This document shows positions 16,570 to 25,400 of a DNA stretch of 64,000 bases, piece by piece. Location of the stretch: the NCBI GenBank assembly GCA_963840055.1, contig CAWIXM010000008.1, positions 310,001-374,000 of the forward strand. The letters are read 5' to 3'. Position numbers and translations under genes: made by a program. How positions within the stretch are numbered: position 1 is the stretch's first letter; each line of letters opens with the position of its first letter. This DNA is from Rhodoplanes sp963840055 (GTDB lineage Bacteria; Pseudomonadota; Alphaproteobacteria; Rhizobiales; Xanthobacteraceae). The notes beneath the pieces are model-generated. The model was given only the letters and a program-made list of their open reading frames with translations, had not been told where the DNA came from and ran no database searches.

Positions 16570-17188
16570 ACTGGACGAGCACGACGATGTTCAGCCCACC
16601 GACGTTGAACCGGCGGCGCAGCCGCTCTCTCCGGCCCCGACAGACGCGCCGAACGAAACGTCGCCGCCGGAAGGCCATGCGATGGAGAGCGGACGCAGCA
16701 TGGGAGCAGTCCTGTGTGCGGCCGGAGCTAGCCCGCTCGACGAGGCGGCCAGCGCGATGCTGGCGCAGTTGCTGGTCAAGCATGGCCTCCAGGCGCGGCG
16801 GCTTGTCGCCGATCGTTCGTCCCGCGCGGCCATTGCATCGCTCGAACCCGGCGACGTCGCGGTTGTGTGCATTTCCGCCCTGGAAACGAGCCGTAGCCAC
16901 GCGCGGCTCCGGCTCTTGGTCCGGCGCTTGCGCCGGCGTCTCCCTGACGCTCAGATCATGATCGGCCTGTGGACGCAAAACGAAAACGGCGCGAACGCTG
17001 CGGACATGGTGGGTGAGGTTGGGGCGGACCGCTGCGTCGTCTCGTTCGCGCAGGCCGTGCGGGCCTGCCTCGACGCAGCCTGGTCGGCGGCGGATTCAGC
17101 GGAGGACAAAGCCGTGCGGGCGGAGCCAGGACAGGGGGCAGTCACAAAGCCGCTTCATGCCAAGGCGGCTGGCGCAAGCGCCGGGTAG
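16550..17188 (+). CDS. C-terminal cytosolic domain of the AI-2E family transporter, displaced by a frameshift
   Basis: A 212-codon frame that continues the preceding transporter in a different phase. The open frame actually begins at 16523, right after a TGA that overlaps the last in-phase codons of the upstream part. The first GTG is at 16550, without a good ribosome site. The region VLCAAGASPLDEAASAMLAQLLVKHGLQ and VAVVCISALETSRSHARLRLLVRRLRRRLP is the Rossmann-like tail found at the end of about 600-residue AI-2E transporters in Bradyrhizobium-type genomes. It is best read as one gene (15154-17188) with a single-base shift. Separate translation is possible but unlikely. Confidence 0.7.
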   Translation: MQELVDELDEHDDVQPTDVEPAAQPLSPAPTDAPNETSPPEGHAMESGRSMGAVLCAAGASPLDEAASAMLAQLLVKHGLQARRLVADRSSRAAIASLEPGDVAVVCISALETSRSHARLRLLVRRLRRRLPDAQIMIGLWTQNENGANAADMVGEVGADRCVVSFAQAVRACLDAAWSAADSAEDKAVRAEPGQGAVTKPLHAKAAGASAG

Positions 17189-17263
17189 CGCTGCGCTTTT
17201 CTCGTCTCGGCGTCGAAATGCGGCGATTGGGACGAGGCCGGCGCGGTGTCGCCGGCGCAGCGT

Positions 17264-17749
17264 TCAATTGAGTTTTGTCTGCAACTCACGGATGCCGTCG
17301 GCAATTACCGTGTCGGCGACTTTGCCCTTCACCGTGTTGCCGAGGATCTTCTCAGCGGCGGCGACGGCCGCTTCGGCGGCGGCGCCGCGCACATCGGCGA
17401 GCGCCTGCGCCTCGGCCTGGGCGATCTTATTCTCGGCCATCTTGGTTCGGCGGGCGACGAATTCCTCCACCTTGGCCCTCGCTTCGGCCTGCAGCCTTTC
17501 GCCCTCGGCCTCCGCGCTGCGGATAAGAGCGAGCGCCTCCTGCTCCGCCTCGTGCTGGCGCAGCTTGTACTCGGTAAGCACCGCTTGCGCCTCCGCCCGC
17601 AGGCGGCGCGCCTCATCAAGCTCAGCCTGGACGCGGGCGCGTCGGTCGTCGAGCGCGCCGAGCACGGACCGATGCGCGCCGAGCCGCGCCAACGCGAGCA
17701 GGAACAGGATGAAGGCCACCGCAACCCAGAATTCGGCCTCGTAAACCAT
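17264..17749 (-). CDS. atpF: ATP synthase F0 subunit b
   Basis: A 161-residue b subunit of F1F0 ATP synthase, the peripheral stalk that holds F1 against rotation. One N-terminal membrane segment (FWVAVAFILFLLALARLG) is followed by a long charged helix rich in Ala, Glu and Arg (ALDDRRARVQAELDEARRLRAEAQ) and a C-terminal delta-binding region. The ATG at 17749 is preferred over a TTG two codons upstream. It is the last gene of the atpI-B-E-F'-F operon and lies 11 bases after the b' gene. The F1 genes are not in this window, which is normal for alphaproteobacteria. Confidence 0.95.
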   Translation of the reverse strand: MVYEAEFWVAVAFILFLLALARLGAHRSVLGALDDRRARVQAELDEARRLRAEAQAVLTEYKLRQHEAEQEALALIRSAEAEGERLQAEARAKVEEFVARRTKMAENKIAQAEAQALADVRGAAAEAAVAAAEKILGNTVKGKVADTVIADGIRELQTKLN

Positions 17750-17760
17750 CGACAACTCTT

Positions 17761-18318
17761 TCAGCGATTCCGCGTCTCGTTGCTTAGCACCTCGTCGACT
17801 GCCGATTTCACGGCGCGGTCGGAGGGCGACTTTCCAATCAGGCGGGCGACAATCGCGCCCGCCGTATCGACGGCGATGCCGCGGACATTGGCCATCGCCG
17901 CCGCCTTGCTGGCGGCGATCGTCTTATCGGATTCGGCGAGACGCTGATTGAGATCGTGCTCGACCGACTTGCGATGCGCCTCGCTTTCCGCCGCGAGCCG
18001 TTCGCGGGTTGCCATCGCCAGCGTATGCGCGCGCGCGTGGGCGTCGGCGACCGCCTTTTCGTGCGCCGCGACCGCCGCATCGGCTTCGCCTTTCATGCGC
18101 GCCGCCTCGGCGAAGTCCGCCTCAATCTTGGCGCGCCGGCTGGTGAGGATCAACTCCATCCGCGGCAGTGCGAAGCGGGCGACGAGCACATAAAGGACGA
18201 TGAAGCAGACGGCCAACCACAGCAATTGCGAGGCGAAGGTGTCCGCCTTGAAGGGCGGAAATCCGCCGCCATGTTGCGCAGGAGTTGCCTCAGTCGTGGC
18301 GTGAGTTGGCTGGGCCAT
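17761..18318 (-). CDS. atpG: ATP synthase F0 subunit b'
   Basis: A 185-residue second b-type stalk subunit (b', also called AtpF2 or AtpX), found in phototrophic and many alphaproteobacterial lineages where the stalk is a b-b' heterodimer. The N-terminus is longer than in b and rich in Thr, His and Gly. One membrane segment (LLWLAVCFIVLYVLVARFALP) and a long coiled coil follow (ILTSRRAKIEADFAEAARMKGEAD). The ATG has GAGGAG seven bases upstream. It lies between the c-subunit gene and atpF in the same direction. Confidence 0.93.
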   Translation of the reverse strand: MAQPTHATTEATPAQHGGGFPPFKADTFASQLLWLAVCFIVLYVLVARFALPRMELILTSRRAKIEADFAEAARMKGEADAAVAAHEKAVADAHARAHTLAMATRERLAAESEAHRKSVEHDLNQRLAESDKTIAASKAAAMANVRGIAVDTAGAIVARLIGKSPSDRAVKSAVDEVLSNETRNR

Positions 18319-18375
18319 CGCCCACTCCTCATCTCTATCAGATGCTCACCCTATCAGCTTCACTTACCCGCTCGC

Positions 18376-18603
18376 TTACACCGCGAACAGAAGCAGGAGC
18401 GCAACGAGCAGCGAAAAGATGCCCAGCGCCTCGGTGATGGCGAAACCGAAAATCAAGTTGCCGAACTGTCCTTGCGCCGCCGACGGATTGCGTAGCGCGG
18501 CCGCCAGATAGCTGCCGAAAATCGTGCCGACGCCGAGCGCGGCGCCGCCCATGCCGATGCAAGCAATGCCGGCGCCGATATACTTGGCGGCGATCGGATC
18601 CAT
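18376..18603 (-). CDS. atpE: ATP synthase F0 subunit c
   Basis: A 75-residue proteolipid with two membrane helices. Many copies form the rotating ring that carries protons. The first helix is the Gly/Ala-rich IGAGIACIGMGGAALGVGTIFG. The polar loop has RNPSAAQGQ. The essential proton-carrying acid is Glu58 in FAITEALGIFSLLVALLLLF. The ATG at 18603 has GGAGA six bases upstream, which settles the start, since the frame stays open much further. It lies between the a and b' genes. Confidence 0.96.
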   Translation of the reverse strand: MDPIAAKYIGAGIACIGMGGAALGVGTIFGSYLAAALRNPSAAQGQFGNLIFGFAITEALGIFSLLVALLLLFAV

Positions 18604-18634
18604 GAGAAATCTCCTTTTCGTGCTGGATGGGGAA

Positions 18635-19384
18635 TTAATGGCCCGGATGCAGGGCGTCGTTGAGATAGATGCAGGTGAGGAGCGTGAACACATAGGCCTG
18701 CAGAAAAGCGACCAGTAGTTCGAGCGCGGTGAGCGCGATCACCATGATGAGCGGCAGCGAAGCGCCCGCCCAGCCGATCAGTCCGAGTGAACCGAGTCCG
18801 GCCACGAAGCCGGCGAACACCTTCAAGGTGATGTGGCCGGCAAGCATGTTGGCGAACAGCCGGACGCTGTGCGAAATCGGCCGCGACATGAACGACACGA
18901 CCTCGATCAGCGCGACGAAGGGCAGGATGTAGACAGGGATGCCATGCGGCACGAATAACCGAAGGAAACCGAGCCCGTGCTTCCAAAAGCCGTAGATCAA
19001 TACCGTGAAGAACACGATCAAGGCGAGCGTGGACGTGACGATGACCTGGCTTGTGACGGTGAACGCAAAAGGAATGAGCCCGACGACATTTGCAATCACG
19101 GTGAACATGAACAATGAAAACACCAGCGGAAAGAAGCGCAGCCCTCCTTCTCCGGCGGTACTGCGTATCATGCCCGCGACAAACTCGTAGCAAACCTCCG
19201 CCATCGATTGAAGGCGGTCAGGGACGAGTTTGCGGCCGGCGGTGGCGCCCAGCATCAGCAATGCCGTAATGCCGACAATCACCATCATGAATAGCGCGGA
19301 ATTGGTGAGGTAAAGCTCGGTGCTGCCGATTTTCCCAAGCGGGACAAGGTTTACGATCTCAAATTGATGGATCGGATCGGCCAT
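18635..19384 (-). CDS. atpB: ATP synthase F0 subunit a
   Basis: A 249-residue polytopic a subunit that forms the proton half-channels beside the c ring. It begins MADPIHQFEIVNLVPLG, typical of the alphaproteobacterial form. The essential arginine lies in RPISHSVRLFANMLAGH. Further helices include FVALIEVVSFMSRP and LELLVAFLQAYVFTLLTCIYL. The ATG at 19384 is chosen by family alignment. The open frame extends upstream into atpI. It is followed by atpE after a 31-base gap. Confidence 0.96.
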   Translation of the reverse strand: MADPIHQFEIVNLVPLGKIGSTELYLTNSALFMMVIVGITALLMLGATAGRKLVPDRLQSMAEVCYEFVAGMIRSTAGEGGLRFFPLVFSLFMFTVIANVVGLIPFAFTVTSQVIVTSTLALIVFFTVLIYGFWKHGLGFLRLFVPHGIPVYILPFVALIEVVSFMSRPISHSVRLFANMLAGHITLKVFAGFVAGLGSLGLIGWAGASLPLIMVIALTALELLVAFLQAYVFTLLTCIYLNDALHPGH

Positions 19385-19431
19385 AACCTCGCGGGCCCCT
19401 TTCTTCTTGCGGCCGGCGCGTCGCCCAGCCG

Positions 19432-19794
19432 TCACGCCCCGCGGTCGCCGGCCCCCCGGCTAGGCCATACACCGGCCGACCGCATTACATTAAGCACGCC
19501 GGCGATAAAGCCGACCAATACAAAAACAATCAGCCCCCAGGGCGATATTCCCAGCCAGTAGTCGAGCGCCCACCCGATCAGTGCGCCGACGATCACGCCT
19601 CCGACCAGTTCGGAGGAGAGATGAAACCCGCGGGCAAAACCCGACGGGTTTGTCGTCGATTGCGCGCCCGGAGCGGCGTCGGACGATCGACCGCCCCGTT
19701 GACTGTCAAGCTGTTCGCCGAGACGCCTAAGCCTCGCGGAGAGGGCGGCTTCCTCGGTCGGTCGGTCGTCTTGGTCGCGCGCGTTATCGGCCAT
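19432..19794 (-). CDS. atpI: ATP synthase assembly factor AtpI
   Basis: A 120-residue protein with a charged cytosolic N-terminal half (DQDDRPTEEAALSARLRRLGEQLDSQ) and two membrane helices (VGGVIVGALIGWALDYWLG and GLIVFVLVGFIAGVLNVMRSAG), typical of AtpI, which helps assemble the c ring and may carry Mg2+. The ATG has GGGGAGG a few bases upstream. It is the first gene of the atpIBEF'F operon, so the operon promoter should lie between 19795 and about 20055, shared divergently with the next gene. Confidence 0.92.
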   Translation of the reverse strand: MADNARDQDDRPTEEAALSARLRRLGEQLDSQRGGRSSDAAPGAQSTTNPSGFARGFHLSSELVGGVIVGALIGWALDYWLGISPWGLIVFVLVGFIAGVLNVMRSAGVWPSRGAGDRGA

Positions 19795-20055
19795 GACGCC
19801 TCCCCGCGCGTTGATGACCTTGCTTCGACGGCCGGCCCCCGTTTAAGCCGCGCGGACCATACTGACGGGGGAAATGCAAGTCAAGAATTCGGGACCGCGT
19901 TGGCGACCATATTCGGCGAGATTCTGGCCACCGTTTTTCCTAATGCGCAAGCGCGGTTGCCGCTGGGGTTGCGCCTCATTTTGCCACGCAAATTGCCGGG
20001 GCCGGTGGGTTGCGGCAATATGGGCAAGGAACCGAGGAAGAACCGGGAACGGCGC

Positions 20056-20523
20056 ATGGTCCGAAGCTTTCTTATGCTTGGCTTGCTGCTCGCCGCGGCA
20101 GGCTTGGCGCGTGCCCAGTCGCCGGCGCTGGACGTGCCGCCCGGGAGCGACGATCCGAGGTTCAGCTATCATCGCAGCGAGGACGGTTTTGTCCGGCTCG
20201 ATCGGCGGACGGGGCAGGTGTCCCGTTGCGCGCGGCGGACGAGCGGCTGGTCATGCCTCGCCGTGCCCGATGACCGCGCCGCATTAGAGGCCGAGATCGG
20301 GCGGCTGCAATCGGAGAATGCCGCCCTCAAGCAAGCTTTGCTCGATCGCGGGCTGCCGTTGCCGGGCGCGGCGAAGCCGGGAGCTCCGTCAGCCGGCGCG
20401 CCGCAGGACGAAAAGCCGTCTGGCGAGGCGGAGGCAGACCGCGTGATGAGCCTGGTCGAGCGGATTTGGCGCCGGCTGATCGAGATGATGGCGAACCTGC
20501 AACGCGATCTCAACAAGACATGA
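20056..20523 (+). CDS. Exported coiled-coil hypothetical protein
   Basis: A 155-residue protein with a signal peptide (MVRSFLMLGLLLAAAGLARAQS). The mature part has DDPRFSYHRSEDGFVRLDRRTGQVSRCARRTSGWSCL, with two cysteines that may form a disulphide, then a short coiled coil (DDRAALEAEIGRLQSENAALKQALL), a Pro/Gly/Ala linker and a C-terminal amphipathic helix (VMSLVERIWRRLIEMMANLQRDL). The N-terminal block resembles proteins often found beside atp genes in Bradyrhizobium-type genomes. Function is unknown. The ATG at 20056 is chosen because it gives a normal signal peptide. An upstream ATG at 20020 is possible. Confidence 0.75.
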   Translation: MVRSFLMLGLLLAAAGLARAQSPALDVPPGSDDPRFSYHRSEDGFVRLDRRTGQVSRCARRTSGWSCLAVPDDRAALEAEIGRLQSENAALKQALLDRGLPLPGAAKPGAPSAGAPQDEKPSGEAEADRVMSLVERIWRRLIEMMANLQRDLNKT

Positions 20524-20554
20524 TCGCCATCGGTCGAGCGGGCAGGTGAACGCG

Positions 20555-21016
20555 ATGGCGGGACGACTGACATCGATACGACAGACGCCGGTCGCCGTCG
20601 TCGCCACCGCGGCGCTGAGCGTGGACACGAACGGCCCGGGTCTCGTCGATATCACCCAGGAGGCGCAGCGCTTCGTGACCGGGGCGGACGCAGGCGAGGG
20701 AACGCTGCTCCTCTTCATCCGGCACACCTCGGCCTCGCTGATCATTCAGGAGAACGCCGATCCCAATGTGCAGACCGATCTCGTCACCGCGCTCGACCGG
20801 CTCGCGCCGGTCGACGCAGGTTGGGTGCACGACGTGGAAGGACCGGACGACATGCCGGCCCATGTGAAAACCATGTTGACCGGGGTGTCGCTCGTCGTCC
20901 CGGTGATCGCGGGCCGGCTCGCGCTCGGCACATGGCAGGGCATCTATGTTGTCGAGCACCGCGAACGCCCGCACCGGCGCGACATCGTGCTCCAGTTCTT
21001 CGGCGACCGCGCCTAG
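20555..21016 (+). CDS. YjbQ (UPF0047) family protein, secondary thiamine-phosphate synthase type
   Basis: A 153-residue protein of the UPF0047/YjbQ family. The family signature is clear: LLFIRHTSASLIIQENADPNVQTDL, then GPDDMPAHVKTMLTGVSLVVPV, then GRLALGTWQGIYVVEHRERPHRRDIVLQFFGD. Conserved His and Glu residues form a metal-like site. Some members show weak thiamine-phosphate synthase activity, but the true role is uncertain. The start is taken at ATG 20555 (AGGTGA upstream). A GTG three codons earlier is possible. It lies just after the exported coiled-coil gene and may share its transcript. Confidence 0.93.
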   Translation: MAGRLTSIRQTPVAVVATAALSVDTNGPGLVDITQEAQRFVTGADAGEGTLLLFIRHTSASLIIQENADPNVQTDLVTALDRLAPVDAGWVHDVEGPDDMPAHVKTMLTGVSLVVPVIAGRLALGTWQGIYVVEHRERPHRRDIVLQFFGDRA

Positions 21017-21122
21017 ACGGCTGGAATGATCGTCACTAAAGAAAAAATTCCCGTAAAAATCGAGCGCGCGGTTGCGCCTGTCGAGGGCTCGGGCGGCGCC
21101 GTCCCGGCCGTTATTTTTGCGA

Positions 21123-21150
21123 TTGGCACTTGCCCCGATTCGCCTATGAT
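21123..21150 (+). promoter_or_regulatory. Candidate sigma-70-type promoter of the NarL/FixJ-type regulator
   Basis: A -35 like TTGGCA (21123-21128) and a -10 like TATGAT (21145-21150) stand 16 bases apart, each matching five of six consensus bases. The site lies about 55 bases upstream of the TTG start at 21206 and argues against the longer reading frame that would begin upstream of it. Confidence 0.5.
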
Positions 21151-21205
21151 TAGACAAAGGTCGAATCCCCGCAAAAGGCTAGGAAAGACGAGGCCTAGGG
21201 ACGAG

Positions 21206-21868
21206 TTGACACAGCAATTGAGCGAACCGACGCAATACCGGCTGCTGATCGCCGACGATCATCCGCTTTTCCGCGGCGCCCTGCGAGAGGCGGTCTCCGG
21301 GATGTTCGCCCGTGTCGAGATCGCCGAGGCGGGGTCGTTTGACGAGACGGCCAAGCTGCTTGATCGCGTCGGCGATGTCGACCTCGTGCTGCTCGACCTT
21401 GCGATGCCCGGGGTGCGCGGCCTGTCGGGTTTGCTGTACTTGCGGGCGCAGTATCCGGGCGTGCCCGTGGTCGTCGTCTCGGCGACCGATAATCCCACCG
21501 TCATCCGCCGCTGCATGGATTTTGGCGCCTCCGGCTTCATTCCCAAGACGCTTGGCGTCGAAGACATACGCGGAGCCATCGCCGCGGTGCTCGCGGGTGC
21601 GCTGTGGACGCCTCCCGACGTCGATTTGTCGGCTGCATCCGATGCCGAGGCGAAGGCGATGCTCGCGCGCTTCGCAACGCTCACGCCGCAACAGGTGCGC
21701 GTGCTGATGATGTTGTCGGAGGGGCTGCTCAACAAACAGATCGCCTACGAATTGTCGGTCTCCGAGGCCACCGTGAAGGCGCATGTGTCGGCGATCCTGC
21801 AAAAGCTCGGGGTGGAAAGCCGCACTCAGGCAGTCATCGCCGCATCAAAGATCGAGCCGGTACAATAG
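21206..21868 (+). CDS. LuxR/NarL-type two-component response regulator
   Basis: A 220-residue response regulator. The receiver domain (about 10-125) has the acidic pair in LLIADDHPLFRG, the phospho-acceptor Asp64 in VLLDLAMPGVRG and the Lys in GFIPKTLGVEDI. The C-terminal LuxR-type helix-turn-helix reads LTPQQVRVLMMLSEGLLNKQIAYELSVSEATVKAHVSAIL. The start is uncertain. A TTG at 21206 gives the normal NarL length and lies after a good candidate promoter, while ATG 21146 overlaps that promoter. No kinase is directly adjacent in the same direction. The symporter-kinase hybrid downstream converges on it and may be its partner. Confidence 0.9.
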   Translation: MTQQLSEPTQYRLLIADDHPLFRGALREAVSGMFARVEIAEAGSFDETAKLLDRVGDVDLVLLDLAMPGVRGLSGLLYLRAQYPGVPVVVVSATDNPTVIRRCMDFGASGFIPKTLGVEDIRGAIAAVLAGALWTPPDVDLSAASDAEAKAMLARFATLTPQQVRVLMMLSEGLLNKQIAYELSVSEATVKAHVSAILQKLGVESRTQAVIAASKIEPVQ

Positions 21869-21951
21869 CGCGCGGGTCTCCTCCCCTCTCATGAGGAGGC
21901 TGGATGCAACTCGAAAACCGTCTTATCGCCGCATGCGCGCAGGCAGTCCGA

Positions 21952-22428
21952 TCATTCTGCGGCAACGTGTTGGGCCTGCCATTGAGAGAGTTGCGCGCGT
22001 AGTTGGGCGGGCCTCACCGGCTTGTTCAGCACCTGAATGTCGTAGGCGCGGGCGGCGTCGCGCACCTCGCGCGAGCGATCCCCGGTGATGAGAATGGCGG
22101 GAAGGTCGGCGCCGAACCGGTTCCGGAGTTCGATGACCGCGTCGATCCCATTGCCCTTATCGAGATGGTAGTCGACGAGCAGAGCATTGGGCGGGTGGCC
22201 CAGCGCGGTGATCGCTGCGACGGCGGTATCGAGGTCGCGGGCTTTGAGCACCTTGCATCCCCAGCCGGCGAGCAGTGATTCCATGCCATCCAGAACGATC
22301 GGCTCGTTGTCGATGCACATCATCACCGTGTCCATGAACTGACCGGGCGCATGGGCCAAGCCTCGGCTGACGTCGTCCAAAGGCGCCGAACTCGGTGATC
22401 GGGACTTCGACCGAGAAGCGCGAGCCAC
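21952..22428 (-). CDS. Receiver domain of the symporter-histidine kinase hybrid, displaced by a frameshift
   Basis: A 158-codon frame overlapping the 3' end of the kinase gene in another phase. From about codon 32 it is a complete receiver: MCIDNEPIVLDGMESLLAGWGCKVLKA, then the phospho-acceptor Asp in ALLVDYHLDKGNGIDAV, ILITGDRSREVRD and the Lys in IQVLNKPVRPAQLRA. In homologous SSS-type sensor kinases this receiver is the C-terminal domain of the same polypeptide. The first about 30 codons (Arg/Ser-rich) are probably out-of-frame reading of the kinase tail. Best read as one gene with a frame break near 22395. Confidence 0.75.
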   Translation of the reverse strand: MARASRSKSRSPSSAPLDDVSRGLAHAPGQFMDTVMMCIDNEPIVLDGMESLLAGWGCKVLKARDLDTAVAAITALGHPPNALLVDYHLDKGNGIDAVIELRNRFGADLPAILITGDRSREVRDAARAYDIQVLNKPVRPAQLRAQLSQWQAQHVAAE

Positions 22429-25400
22429 GCCCAGGAATCGAGCGAAGACTCAGGGCGTGGTTAAGTACGCGGGTGATGCGCTCGACGATCGAGAGGCCGA
22501 GCCCGAGCCCGCGCGCCACGGTCGTTCCCCGATCGAGCCGGCGAAACTCCTCGAAAATCGCCCGCTGACTGCCTTCCGCAATGCCGATCCCGGTATCGAA
22601 CACGTCAATGCGGACCGCACCTGCGCGGGGCCGGCATCCAACCACCACGCCGCCGCGCTCGGTATATTTGATCGCATTGGACACCAGGTTCTGCAGGATC
22701 CGAAGCAAGAGGCGCCGGTCAGAGCGTACCGCGCGCGCGCAGGGCGCGAAAGTGAGTCTGAGCCCTTTTTCGCGGGCAAGCGGGGCGAACTCGAGTTCGA
22801 GCTGGCGAAACAGGCTGTCGATGCGGAAAACGGCGAGTTCCGGGTGCATTGCACCGGCGTCGAGCCGCGATATGTCGAGCAATGCGCCCAGAATTTCTTC
22901 AACCGCTTCGAGCGAGGCGTCGACCTTGCCGGCGAGCCGGGCCTCCTCCCCGTTGCCCTGCTGTTCGACCAGGCTCGTGGCATAGAGCCTTGCGGCGTTG
23001 AGCGGCTGCAGCAGATCGTGACTCGCCGCGGCGAGAAACCGGGTCTTGGAAAGGTTGGCGCTTTCCGCCGCCGCTTTCGCCTTGGCGAGCTCGGTATTGA
23101 CGCGTTCAAGCTGGGCGGTCCGCTCGCGCACGCGGTTCTCGAGTTCGTCATTGGCGCGCGCGAGCGCTTCGGCCGCCTCGACGCTCGGCGTGATGTCGGT
23201 CAGGGTGGTGACAAAACCGCCGCCGGGCATCTGGTTGGCGCGCACCTCGATGACGAGACCGCGGCCAGGGAAGCGCTCGAGGAACGCGGCGCCGGTCGTG
23301 GCGTAACGGGCGGCGCGCTCCCGCACCAGCGCATCGACGTCGCCCGGCCCGAATGCGCCGGTCTCCGCATTCAGGCGCAGAATGTCCTCGAGCGTGATTC
23401 CCACGCGCAAAATCTCCTCCGGCAGTTCGAGGATTTCCCCGAACTGCCGGTTCCAGCACAGCAGGGTCATGTCCTCGTTGAAGACCGCAATGCCTTGCCG
23501 CACATGATCTAGCGCGGTCTGCAAAATTTCCCGGTTGTAGTGAATGACGGCATTGGCGTCGTCGAGAAGCCTTAACGCCTCCTTGGTCGACATCGTGCGC
23601 TTGCGCAGGAGGAGCGAAAGGACGAGCCGCGAGGACGCCGCTCCGATGGCGGAGGCAAGCACATGCTCCGCATATTGCAGGAGCTCGAAATTCGACTGAC
23701 GCTTGGGTTCCAGGCTGATGCGGCGGTTGGCGGCGAAGCTCGCAAACGCGCTGCGCGTGCGCTCCTCCCCGAGATAGCGCGCGACCGCGCTCGTAAGCTC
23801 TTCCACCGTGATGGCGGAGCGCCACAACCGGAAACTCGGCGTGACCTGGGCAATGCGCGATGGCACGAAAATGTCGGCCTGGAGGCGTTCGATCGCCGAG
23901 GGTTGGCGGCTCAGCGAAAAACCGACATAGGCGAGGACATTGAGGCCGAGGCTGCAGACGACGCCGTGAACGAAGGGCGAAAGCTCGAGGCCGAATAGGG
24001 CCTGCGGACGCAGCGCCGTGAAACCCCACGGCCCGTCGGCAAGGATCGCCCCGCTGATGAGCCCCGCCTCCACGAAGCTGGGCAGCAGCATCGTATAGGC
24101 CCAAGCGGCGAAGCCCGCGATCATGCCGGCGACCGCCCCCCGCGCGGTCGCTCGCGGCCAGAACAGGCCGCCGAAACACGCGGGCGCGAGCTGGGCGATG
24201 GCGGCGAAAGACAAGAGACCGATCGAAGCGAGCTGCGCGAAGCCCGCGGAGCGATGGTACAGATAAGCGAGGAGGAGAATCGCGAGAATCGCGAAGCGGC
24301 GAACCCGCAGAAGCAACGCGCCGACATTCTCCAACAGACCGATGAACGGCTGGCGGCGCTGAGCCAGCAGCGGCATCACGAGGTCGTTCGAGACCATGAT
24401 CGCAAGCGCGACCGACTCGACGATCACCATGGCGGTCGCCGCCGACAGCCCGCCGATGAACGCGACCAGTGCGAGAATTTGCGAGCCCGCCCGCAACGGC
24501 AGCGCCAGCACGTACATGTCGCTGTCGACGGTGCCCGGCGGAAAGGTTAAGAGACCGGCGAGGGCGATCGGCACCACGAATATATTGATCAGGACGAGAT
24601 AGAGCGGAAACAGCCAGGCCGCGCGCCGCACTTCGGCTTCGTTGTTGTTTTCGACCACCGCCACATGGAACTGGCGCGGCAGCAGGATGATCGCGAACGC
24701 CGACAAGAGCGTCATGGTAAGGAAGGCGCCGACGCCTTGTTCGCTGGTCAGCGCCTGCGAGGCCACCGGGTTTTCCAGCGCCTTCGTGAACAGCGCCACC
24801 GGGCCGCCGAACATGACAAAGGTCACGAACACGCCGACCGCGAGAAAGGCGAGGAGCTTGACGACCAATTCCGCGGCGACGGCCAGGATCAATCCGTCCT
24901 GATGTTCGGTGGCGTCGACATGGCGCGTGCCGAACAGCACGGCAAAGGCGGCCATCGAGATAGCGACAAACAGCGCAATGTCGCCGGGCATGCCCGTCGC
25001 TGCCCCGGTGCTCGTTCCGACCTGCGCCAATATGGTGCCGAGCGATGCCGACACCGCCTTGAGCTGGAGCGCGATGTAGGGAATCGATCCCGCGATGGCG
25101 ATCACGGCGACCGTCGCCGCAACCGCCTGGTTCTTGCCGTAGCGGGCGGCGATGAAGTCGGCGATCGAGGTGATGTTCTGACTCTTCGCCAGCCGCACCA
25201 CGCGAATGAGCAGCGGCGACGCAAGCCCGATCAGCAAGATCGGCCCGAGATAAATGGCGAGGAAGTCGAGCCCCGCACGCGAGGCCAAGCCGACCGAGCC
25301 GAAAAAGGTCCAGGAGGTGCAATAGATCGCGAGCGACAGCGGGTAGATCAATCGCGACCGCCGACCGCGCTCGCCGCGGCGCGCCCGGTCGCCATAGCTT

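Noticed and set aside
17200..17263. Terminator after atpF
   Set aside because: A short GC stem (GCCGGCG/CGCCGGC) can form but no T-run follows, so it is not called.
21026..21205. Longer N-terminus of the NarL-type regulator
   Set aside because: It would overlap a good promoter-like sequence and adds residues absent from normal NarL/FixJ proteins.
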